Source of the DNA: Chloroflexota bacterium
Lineage (GTDB): Bacteria > Chloroflexota > Anaerolineae > J102
DNA length: 5,579 nucleotides
Assembly: GCA_013152695.1 (NCBI GenBank)
Contig: JAADFV010000178.1
Coordinates: 1-5,579, forward strand
Reading direction: 5' to 3'
Position 1 is the stretch's first letter. Every line of letters starts with the position of its first letter. The position numbers and the translations under genes are program-made. Below, piece by piece: positions 1 through 5,298 of the stretch. The notes below the pieces were generated by a model. That model saw only the letters and a program-made list of their open reading frames with translations, made no database searches and was not told the origin of the DNA.

Positions 1-828
1 AAATGGGTTGAAAGTAATCGGCTCGTTGAAGGTACCGATGGTAACAACAGTCCCGCAACTTCGTACCAAAGCCAGAGCCTGATCAAAAGCGGATTGCGTT
101 GCCGCCGCCTCGAGTACAAAATCGGCTCCCCGGCCACTTGTCATCTCCCTGACGACATCTACTGGATTCTCCTCACTCACATCGATCACTTTCCCGCTAA
201 TGAGCTCTCGCGCCTTCTCAAGGCGTGGCTTTGCCAGATCAGTCATCACCACAGTGCATCCGTAGGCTTCAAGTGCTTGCCCGGCCATGATACCAATGGG
301 GCCACATCCCACCACCACAGCCACATCACCAGGATCATGTGTCTCGATCTCCACGGCATGAACGGCAATTCCCAGATTTTCCAGCAGAGCTCCTGCCTCC
401 AAACTTAGCCCCTCCGGCATTTTGGCCAATGCCCGTTCTGGCAGTACAGCATATTCAGCAAAGGCGCCACGACGCTTGCCGTAGATTTCCCGGCTCAGAC
501 ACATGTTGGTGTGCCCCTTTCGACACATGTAACAATGCCCGCAGTGGATTAGGGGGTCTACAACAACGCGATCGCCTGGCTGAAACCGTGTTACATCCGC
601 CCCCACCTGCGTGACTACCCCCGAAACCTCGTGGCCGAGTACCGTAGGCAACCGTAGCGTGGGATCGTTGGCAGCCCAAGGCGACCAGTCATAGATTTTC
701 ATCTCACCGACGCAAATGGCACAATAAGCCACCCTGAATTGGACGTCATCGTGGTGTTCGATGTGGGGAACAGCAATCTCTAGCAACGAAAGGCCGGGGC
801 CTGGCTTTTCCTTAACGAGGGCTTTCAT
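1..828 (-). CDS. Zinc-dependent medium-chain alcohol/polyol dehydrogenase (threonine/sorbitol/idonate dehydrogenase-like), 3' end cut by the window
   Basis: I translated this frame by hand: 276 codons run without a stop from ATG at 828 to the left edge, so about 70 C-terminal residues of a typical 340-350 aa enzyme are missing. It is an MDR-superfamily enzyme that would oxidise a secondary alcohol with NAD. Visible catalytic-zinc residues are C39, H66-E67 (LGHEVSG) and E150. The structural-zinc lobe has C96, C99, C102 and C110. The Rossmann motif is GCGPIG at 174-179, and D197 at the end of the second strand favours NAD over NADP. The region after C39 reads ICVGEMKIYDW where threonine dehydrogenases have ICGTDLHIYEW, so the usual T, D and H are G41, E42 and K44. 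The start overlaps the GntR stop as ATGA, with AAGGA 9 nt upstream. Substrate is unknown; a sugar acid, polyol or threonine-like compound is possible. Family call is firm, specificity is not. Confidence 0.93.
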   Translation of the reverse strand, partial: MKALVKEKPGPGLSLLEIAVPHIEHHDDVQFRVAYCAICVGEMKIYDWSPWAANDPTLRLPTVLGHEVSGVVTQVGADVTRFQPGDRVVVDPLIHCGHCYMCRKGHTNMCLSREIYGKRRGAFAEYAVLPERALAKMPEGLSLEAGALLENLGIAVHAVEIETHDPGDVAVVVGCGPIGIMAGQALEAYGCTVVMTDLAKPRLEKARELISGKVIDVSEENPVDVVREMTSGRGADFVLEAAATQSAFDQALALVRSCGTVVTIGTFNEPITFNPF

Positions 829-1574
829 ACCTGCACGTCCTTCGTTTGTGCGGTACGGCGTGAGTACAGCTCCGTATTCTTTTGCATCTGTTCCAAATTT
901 TTCTGCATTGCTTGACGCGCCCCTGCTTCATCCCGTGCTTCGATCCGTTCCAAAAGCAAGCGATGCAGAGGGATGTTATCCTCGTCCGGGTCCAAAAAGA
1001 CTGTGACAAGGGCGATGTATTCTTGCAAGAGCTGCCGGATGGAATCGATTAAAACGAACAGGAGGGGATTGTGTGTCATCATTGCCAGAGTACGGTGGAA
1101 CTCGGTATCCCGCTCGGCCAGCAAAGATACATCATCTTTTGCCTCTACCATACTTTCGAAAACCTGTCGTAAGTGCGCGATTTCTTCAGCCGTAGCTGAC
1201 TTAGCCGCAATTCCAGCGATCTCGATTTCCAGGATCGAGCGCACCTGGTGCAGATCATCGAAGGAAATCAGACCATGATTCTGAGAGCGTAAATAAAGGC
1301 CCAGGGGTTCGACCACGTGTTGGCTGGTTAGTTTTCGTACTGTCGTTCCCACGCCGTGTTGGGTCAAGAGCAGACCTTTGGCGGCAAGAATGCGCGCCGC
1401 TTCGCGAATGACGGTACGGCTCACGCCCATCTGTTCGGCCCACTCGCGTTCGGGGGGGAGTTTGGCGCCCGGAGGGAGTTCGCCGGAAATAATACGGTCT
1501 TCTACCTCTTTGACAACCCGGTCGACCAGGCGTTCTTTGTTGTTGACCGTGGGAAATGCAGCTTTTTCAGTCAT
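825..1574 (-). CDS. GntR-family transcriptional regulator, FadR subfamily (FCD ligand-binding domain)
   Basis: A 249-residue protein of normal length for the FadR subfamily. The N-terminal winged helix-turn-helix spans about residues 14-82, with the typical run LPPGAKLPPERE (33-44), the recognition helix around VSRTVIREA (51-59) and the wing GLLLTQHGVGT (67-77). An all-helical FCD domain follows from about 105 to 235. FCD domains often bind a metal plus a carboxylate effector through one Asp and three His; here D156, H160 and H204 are present but the last His position appears to be N226 (AMQKNL). It is the likely local regulator, responding to a sugar acid or intermediate of this pathway. It sits inside the operon, 36 nt after the third SDR, with AGGAG 6 nt before ATG, and its TGA overlaps the start of the dehydrogenase gene. 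Family is certain; effector and operator are inferred. Confidence 0.95.
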   Translation of the reverse strand: MTEKAAFPTVNNKERLVDRVVKEVEDRIISGELPPGAKLPPEREWAEQMGVSRTVIREAARILAAKGLLLTQHGVGTTVRKLTSQHVVEPLGLYLRSQNHGLISFDDLHQVRSILEIEIAGIAAKSATAEEIAHLRQVFESMVEAKDDVSLLAERDTEFHRTLAMMTHNPLLFVLIDSIRQLLQEYIALVTVFLDPDEDNIPLHRLLLERIEARDEAGARQAMQKNLEQMQKNTELYSRRTAQTKDVQV

Positions 1575-1610
1575 GGTTTACTCCTACGGTAAATGCTACT
1601 GGGGGAGATA

Positions 1611-2375
1611 CTATGCCGCCAGGGGATGGTAATTGCTCTGGCCACCATCCACACTGATGATCTGGGCAGTGATATGTTGAGCTTGTTCGCTGGCAAGAAA
1701 GGCAACGAGATGGGCATGATCGGCAGCCTTAGCCATCTTTGCCGCGGGAATCAGCGCCACCATGGCATCCAGGTCCAATTGACGACTCAACGCCGACTTG
1801 GCTAGCATCGACGTCCAGGTCATGCCCGGGCAGATAGCGTTAACCGTAATGCCGTACGGCGCCATCTCCACGGCCAGACATCGCGTAAAGTGGTTGACGG
1901 CAGCCTTGGCCGCGCAGTAGGCAATCTGACCCGTACGCACTATGTTTCCGGCGATAGAGGAAATGTTGACGACGCGTCCGGCTTTGCGTGGAATCATGCG
2001 GCGGATGGCGGCTTGCGAGCAAAGAAATACCCCTTTGGCATCCACGTCAAAGCAAACATCCCAGTCCGCTTCACTCAACTCTGCGGTTGGGCCAAAAGTA
2101 AGGGCCCCGGCATTGTTCACCAAGAGCCACAGAGGCCCTAATTCCGACTCGACTCGAGCAATCATGTCTGCTACCTCGTTTTTTTGAGTTACATCAGCAC
2201 GGATGGCGATCGTCTTCAGTCCTTCGCGTTGGAGGAGGTCTGCTGCTTGTTCCACCTGGCGGGAGCGAGCATTCAAAGCCACCAACATTCCTTCTTGCCC
2301 TAGCACCCGCGCAATCTCCAGACCGATGCCCTGACCGGCACCGGTAACCAATGCCACTTTGCCTTCTAGACTCAT
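1611..2375 (-). CDS. Short-chain dehydrogenase/reductase (classical SDR), third of three
   Basis: A 254-residue classical SDR. The cofactor motif is TGAGQGIG (11-18). The second-strand tip reads NARSR with R37 and R39, which points to NADP(H). The NNAG motif is at 87-90 and the active-site residues are S140, Y153 and K157. The usual helix-4 Asn of the catalytic tetrad (VNxKG) is replaced by Asp here (VDAKG, D112). PGMTWTS (183-189) and VDGGQ (242-246) match the C-terminal half of the family. AGGAGG lies 6 nt before the ATG and includes bases of the upstream gene's TAG stop, so translation is probably coupled. The family resembles 3-oxoacyl-ACP reductase (FabG) and polyol dehydrogenases; in this setting a sugar, sugar acid or polyol substrate is more likely than a fatty-acid role. 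Exact substrate cannot be read. Confidence 0.93.
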   Translation of the reverse strand: MSLEGKVALVTGAGQGIGLEIARVLGQEGMLVALNARSRQVEQAADLLQREGLKTIAIRADVTQKNEVADMIARVESELGPLWLLVNNAGALTFGPTAELSEADWDVCFDVDAKGVFLCSQAAIRRMIPRKAGRVVNISSIAGNIVRTGQIAYCAAKAAVNHFTRCLAVEMAPYGITVNAICPGMTWTSMLAKSALSRQLDLDAMVALIPAAKMAKAADHAHLVAFLASEQAQHITAQIISVDGGQSNYHPLAA

Positions 2376-2381
2376 CGAATT

Positions 2382-2388
2382 CCTCCTA
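2382..2388 (-). promoter_or_regulatory. Merged stop codon and ribosome binding site (TAGGAGG) between the second and third SDR
   Basis: The TAG stop (2388-2386) runs into AGGAGG (2387-2382), 6 nt before the ATG at 2375. This is a near-consensus Shine-Dalgarno sequence and repeats the stop-inside-RBS design seen at the previous gene junction. Confidence 0.8.
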
Positions 2389-3147
2389 CCAGGCGGTCAT
2401 GCCACCATCGGCCATGTAGAATCCCCCGGTGCAAAAGGCGGCTTCATCCGAGGCAAGAAAGATGGCCAGTCCCACGACATCTTCTGGTTGGCCGATGCGA
2501 CCCATGGGTATGGCCGCCATGGCGCGTTTTCGTTTTTCGGGATTCGCAAGAGCCTCGGCAATCAAAGGGGTCTCGGTCGTGGCCGGGAAGAGGGCATTGA
2601 CGCGGATGTGCTCTTGGGCATAATCGACAGCCATGATCCGGGTCAAGCCGATGATACCGGCCTTGCTGCTGCTGTAGGCCGTGCTGCCCGGGGCACAGCC
2701 TCTAAAGCCGGTAGGTGAGGCGACGAGAATGATGGCACCGCCACCCTGCTTCATCATTACGGGGATGATGTACTTGGCGCAGAGCCAGGCTCCTTTAAGA
2801 TTCACGGCATGCGTACGCTCCCAGATTTCTTCGCTCAACTCGTGGGCACGGGCATCACCCTTGAAAAACTGTACGCCCGCGTTATTGTAAAGTATGTCGA
2901 TGCGACCGTACCGTTCTACAGCCCGGGAAACCATGGATTTTACTTGTTCCGCTTCGGAGATATCGGTGTAGACGAAAATGGCCTCACCTCCCGCTTGCTG
3001 TATTTTCGCTACGGTAGCCTTGCCAAGCTCTTCATTGACGTCGACAACGACGATTTTGGCTCCCTCGCGCGCATAAGCAACAGCGACAGCGCCGCCCATA
3101 CCGGCACCGGCGCCAGTGACAATCGCAACTTTCTGACTGAGTCTCAT
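2386..3147 (-). CDS. Short-chain dehydrogenase/reductase (classical SDR, probably NAD-dependent), second of three
   Basis: A 253-residue classical SDR. TGAGAGMG (11-18) binds the dinucleotide, and D36 at the end of VVVDV indicates preference for NAD(H). NNAG is at 88-91, the helix-4 Asn lies in AVNLKG (114-119), and the active site is S144, Y158 and K162, with one more residue than usual between Ser and Tyr. The segment after the sixth strand is FPATTETPL instead of the common PGxxxTP. The C-terminal motif is ADGG (246-249). The upstream gene's stop and this gene's ribosome binding site are merged (TAAGGAG), with 8 nt from AAGGAG to the ATG. Relatives include glucose, sorbitol, 2-deoxygluconate and cyclohexanol-type dehydrogenases. 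Its NAD-type pocket suggests an oxidative step, unlike the two flanking SDRs; that role is inferred. Confidence 0.93.
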   Translation of the reverse strand: MRLSQKVAIVTGAGAGMGGAVAVAYAREGAKIVVVDVNEELGKATVAKIQQAGGEAIFVYTDISEAEQVKSMVSRAVERYGRIDILYNNAGVQFFKGDARAHELSEEIWERTHAVNLKGAWLCAKYIIPVMMKQGGGAIILVASPTGFRGCAPGSTAYSSSKAGIIGLTRIMAVDYAQEHIRVNALFPATTETPLIAEALANPEKRKRAMAAIPMGRIGQPEDVVGLAIFLASDEAAFCTGGFYMADGGMTAW

Positions 3148-3155
3148 CGGTCAAT

Positions 3156-3162
3156 CTCCTTA
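3156..3162 (-). promoter_or_regulatory. Merged stop codon and ribosome binding site (TAAGGAG) between the first and second SDR
   Basis: The TAA stop of the upstream SDR (3162-3160) shares its last two bases with AAGGAG (3161-3156), 8 nt before the ATG at 3147. Ribosomes finishing the first gene terminate on the initiation site of the second, which is the usual layout for translational coupling. Confidence 0.75.
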
Positions 3163-3972
3163 AGCATAATCTAAATCACGTAGCCAAGAGCCACCCGCCT
3201 CGAAGCCACCGTCGACAATGAAAGTCTGGCCCGTAATGTACGAGGAAGCGGGAGCGGCCAGTAGCAGCGTCGCCCCAACCAGTTCTTCGGGAAGGCCGGG
3301 GCGACGCTGGGGGATACGAGAGCGAAACCACTTTACCCGGTTCTCATCTTCCCAGATCGGCCGGGAAAGGGGGGTCATCATAAAACCGGGAGCAAGGCAG
3401 TTCACCTGGATATTGTCTGGGGCCCATTCGACCGCCATGGATTTGGCCATCTGCACGACAGCACCCTTGCTCAGGCCGTAAACAGAGACGGTATCAAGGG
3501 CGAAGAAGGGGGTGATGGAAGCAATGTGGATGATCTTGCCGCCGCCCTGTGCTTTCATGGGCAGATAAGCCGCCTGGCTGAGAAAATAGACCGCTTTGAT
3601 GTTGACAGCAGTGATGACATCGTAGTCATCCTCGCTTACCTGGACGATGGCTGCACGCCGGTTGGTAGCAGCGTTGTTGATGAGGATGTCTAGTCTTCCG
3701 GTGGCCTCGAGTGTTTCCCGGATGATGCGGTGACATGTCTCTACACTCAATAAATCTCCAGCAACAGGAAAGGCTGCACCTCCATCCTTGATGATCGACT
3801 CTGCGACATCGTTGGCTTGCCTCAGAGTGCGAGCATGTACGCCGACTGTGGCCCCGGCCTGCGCCAACGACAAAGCGAGGACACGGCCAATGCCACCGGC
3901 AGCACCGGTCACCAAGGCTGTTTTACCCTCGAGGGAAAAGAGGCGTTCGAGGAGACGTTGTGATGATTCCAT
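3160..3972 (-). CDS. Short-chain dehydrogenase/reductase, gluconate 5-dehydrogenase / KduD-like, first of three
   Basis: A 270-residue SDR from the chosen start. The reading frame is open up to 4110, but the ATG at 3972 has AAAGGT 9 nt upstream and gives the LFSLEGKTALVTG beginning typical of gluconate 5-dehydrogenases; the extra 46 residues from 4110 do not resemble an SDR and would cross repeat DNA. TGAAGGIG is at 22-29. HART with R48 at the second-strand tip suggests NADP(H). NNAA is at 99-102, the helix-4 Asn in AVNIKA, and the active site is S152, Y165 and K169. APGFMMTPL (194-202) and VDGGF (253-257) follow, then a short tail after the VDGG motif. Enzymes of this type interconvert gluconate and 5-ketogluconate or 2-deoxy/3-keto sugar acids. 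It opens the tight five-gene run after the 360-bp gap. The family is firm; the substrate is a guess from the subfamily look. Confidence 0.92.
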   Translation of the reverse strand: MESSQRLLERLFSLEGKTALVTGAAGGIGRVLALSLAQAGATVGVHARTLRQANDVAESIIKDGGAAFPVAGDLLSVETCHRIIRETLEATGRLDILINNAATNRRAAIVQVSEDDYDVITAVNIKAVYFLSQAAYLPMKAQGGGKIIHIASITPFFALDTVSVYGLSKGAVVQMAKSMAVEWAPDNIQVNCLAPGFMMTPLSRPIWEDENRVKWFRSRIPQRRPGLPEELVGATLLLAAPASSYITGQTFIVDGGFEAGGSWLRDLDYA

Positions 3973-3981
3973 AAGCTTGTT

Positions 3982-3987
3982 ACCTTT
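3982..3987 (-). promoter_or_regulatory. Ribosome binding site deciding the start of the first SDR
   Basis: AAAGGT on the minus strand lies 9 nt before the ATG at 3972. It is weaker than the AGGAG(G) sites of the other genes, but it supports this ATG over the far-upstream ATG at 4110, which opens an extension unlike any SDR. Confidence 0.6.
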
Positions 3988-4059
3988 GAAAGCAGACCGA
4001 CGGTGCGCTTTGTGCACGCCTATCATGATGAAAATAATCTGCGCACAGACCATGTGTAG

Positions 4060-4106
4060 CCCGGAAAACCCGTAAACCGGAAAACCGGGAAGGGGCGGCT
4101 TCGCCC
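4060..4106 (-). repeat. Two adjacent hairpins with an internal 10-bp direct repeat
   Basis: The first hairpin in minus-strand order has perfect stem GGGCG/CGCCC (4106-4102 with 4097-4093) and a 4-nt loop. Three bases later a second one has outer stem CCCGG/CCGGG (4089-4085 with 4064-4060) and a possible inner stem CCG/CGG around a 5-nt loop, with T-rich bulges on both sides. On the plus strand the second unit also reads as a direct repeat of CCGGAAAACC (4061-4070 and 4077-4086) with a 16-bp period. No T-run follows, so it is not a standard terminator. It could be a dispersed palindromic element, an mRNA-stabilising structure or a leader element. Confidence 0.6.
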
Positions 4107-4124
4107 ACAACCGGCCTGGTCTGC

Positions 4125-4148
4125 TGGGTTACTGGGTTACTGGGCTAC
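4125..4148. repeat. Triple 8-bp tandem repeat (TGGGTTAC)
   Basis: Three head-to-tail copies on the plus strand: two perfect TGGGTTAC and a third TGGGCTAC with one change. On the minus strand the unit is GTAACCCA and places TAA stops in one frame. It is probably a slippage-type microsatellite or part of the same repeat-rich element as the neighbouring hairpins. Three copies are too few and too short for a CRISPR. Confidence 0.75.
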
Positions 4149-4156
4149 GGATCTAC

Positions 4157-4175
4157 ATTGATACCAATCTGTATC
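4157..4175. promoter_or_regulatory. Candidate operator: two overlapping palindromes
   Basis: ATTGATACCAAT (4157-4168) is palindromic except for one inner base pair. It overlaps a perfect inverted repeat GATAC-N6-GTATC (4160-4175). FadR-subfamily GntR proteins bind short AT-flanked palindromes with GGTAT/ATACC-type half sites, so this is the best-looking candidate in the gap for the regulator encoded downstream. It lies about 185 bp before the first SDR start, with no clear promoter found beside it, so the call is tentative. Confidence 0.3.
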
Positions 4176-4332
4176 CTGTTTGCAGACCAGCAATACGGGC
4201 TTTGACCCGGAGAGGGGTATCGCCAGCCGCTTTTGGTGGAGAACCTCGTCGTTCATGACCTGGGAGATTCTTTGTGGAGTTTGCCGGCCATGGGCCTGGG
4301 CCCTGTACTGGGTCGGGAAGTTGTGCCAGGGT

Positions 4333-5298
4333 CTAAACAACGCGATGAAGCGGCTCTTTGCCTTTGAGCGCCCGTAACAAATTCTCGATGCACATCTCGC
4401 CCTGCCTGCGCTGGGCATCGACGGTGCGACCACCGAGATGGGCCGTGAGCACAACATTATCGAGTTCGAGGAGGGGGCTACCGGCTGGCGGTTCCTGATC
4501 AAATGCATCCAGGCCTGCAGCGGCAATTTGACCGGTACGCAAGGCCCAGACCAGAGCCTCCTCATCCACCAGGGCGCCGCGTGCGGTATTGATGAGGAGG
4601 GCGGTGGGTTTCATGGCCTTCAGTTCGGGAGCAGCGATCAAGGGATGATCGAGCATATCGGCCGCGGCGTGCAGCGTGACCACATCCGCCTGCGCCAGCA
4701 GCTCTGCCAGGGAGATAAAAGGAACGAAGTGCGCTTTGGCCCAGGTCTTGTCGGCATATGGATCACAGGCAACGACTTGCATGCCAAAAGCCTGCGCTCG
4801 CACACAGACAGCCCTGCCGATCCGCCCGAAACCGACAATTCCGAGCGTTTTTCCTTGCAATTCCATACCATAAAAGGCTTGCCAGCCCCCGCTAACTACA
4901 TCGTTGTGGCTTTGCACAACACCCCGTGCCAGCGCCAGGAGCAGGGCCAGGGTCAAGTCAGCTACGGATTGATGATTAGTGCCGGGCGTGGCGCTGACAA
5001 TGATGCCCTGAGCCTGTGCCGCGGCCATATCGATACTATCCAGGCCTACACCGTGTTTGGCGATGGTCTTGAGGCCAGGAGCGGCGTTGAGCACCTCGGC
5101 TGTGAGCTCATCGGTACCGGTGATTATCGCATCCATGCCGGGTAGCACTTCTAACAGCTCTTCCGCCCGGTAAGCGCGGCCCTGTCTGTTGGGGATAACC
5201 TCGCAGCCCGCGTGTTCGAGGCGCCTGATATGCTCCGGAAAGCGTTTGCCAAAGGAACGAGAGCCGATCAATACACGCCAATCTTGTTTCATCATCAT
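4333..5298 (-). CDS. D-isomer-specific 2-hydroxyacid dehydrogenase (phosphoglycerate dehydrogenase / 2-ketoacid reductase-like)
   Basis: A 321-residue protein, the length of ACT-less members of the family. It would interconvert a 2-keto acid and a D-2-hydroxy acid with NAD(H). The NAD-binding motif GFGRIG is at 156-161, with D179 (ACDPY) as the ribose-binding acid that favours NAD. The catalytic triad is R240 (NTARGALVDE), E269 (DQEPP) and H287 (TAHLGG). The C-terminus ends soon after the last helix, with no ACT regulatory domain, so a role in regulated serine synthesis is less likely than a catabolic one such as 2-ketogluconate or glyoxylate/hydroxypyruvate reduction. The start is one of three consecutive ATGs; the first overlaps the preceding TGA as ATGA, and AGGAG lies 5 nt before it and 8 nt before the second. 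Family is firm, substrate unknown. Confidence 0.94.
   Translation of the reverse strand: MMMKQDWRVLIGSRSFGKRFPEHIRRLEHAGCEVIPNRQGRAYRAEELLEVLPGMDAIITGTDELTAEVLNAAPGLKTIAKHGVGLDSIDMAAAQAQGIIVSATPGTNHQSVADLTLALLLALARGVVQSHNDVVSGGWQAFYGMELQGKTLGIVGFGRIGRAVCVRAQAFGMQVVACDPYADKTWAKAHFVPFISLAELLAQADVVTLHAAADMLDHPLIAAPELKAMKPTALLINTARGALVDEEALVWALRTGQIAAAGLDAFDQEPPAGSPLLELDNVVLTAHLGGRTVDAQRRQGEMCIENLLRALKGKEPLHRVV

Larger units (their letters stand above)
3973..4332. other. 360-bp intergenic region between the hydroxyacid dehydrogenase and the SDR operon
   Basis: This is the only long gap in an otherwise tightly packed locus. From the upstream (right) side it holds an open but unrecognised minus-strand frame (4256-4137), overlapping small palindromes (4157-4175), a triple 8-bp tandem repeat (4125-4148) and two adjacent hairpins (4106-4060). 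A ribosome binding site (3987-3982) lies just before the first SDR gene. I found no convincing -35/-10 promoter pair and no stem followed by a T-run, so neither a promoter nor a Rho-independent terminator is claimed. Its position makes it the natural place for control of the downstream five genes, possibly by the GntR protein encoded in that operon. Confidence 0.7.

Noticed and set aside
94..408. Plus-strand open frame of 104 codons
   Set aside because: It is antisense to the MDR dehydrogenase, and its His-rich stretches come from reading Val/Gly-rich codons of the nucleotide-binding domain backwards.
2359..2718. Plus-strand open frame of 119 codons over the second SDR
   Set aside because: Antisense shadow of a well-supported SDR gene, with no recognisable domain.
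4093..4106. Hairpin GGGCG/CGCCC as a Rho-independent terminator after the hydroxyacid dehydrogenase
   Set aside because: The stem is only 5 bp and is followed by CTTCCCGG rather than a T-run, so the sequence does not support termination on its own.
3973..4110. N-terminal extension of the first SDR to the ATG at 4110
   Set aside because: The 46 added residues are unlike SDR N-termini and cross the hairpin repeat, and no good ribosome binding site precedes 4110. The ATG at 3972 with AAAGGT gives a typical beginning.
4125..4148. Tandem repeat as a CRISPR fragment
   Set aside because: Units are 8 bp with no spacers and only three copies; there are no cas genes in the window.
4137..4565. 142-codon minus-strand frame overlapping the end of the hydroxyacid dehydrogenase
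   Set aside because: Most of it is an out-of-frame reading of the dehydrogenase C-terminus. Only the part inside the gap could be independent, and that is listed as a weak finding.
4438..5145. A 235-codon open frame on the plus strand
   Set aside because: It lies wholly antisense to the hydroxyacid dehydrogenase, whose motifs and catalytic residues are intact. The translation shows no family features and the opening is a by-product of the codon use of the real gene.
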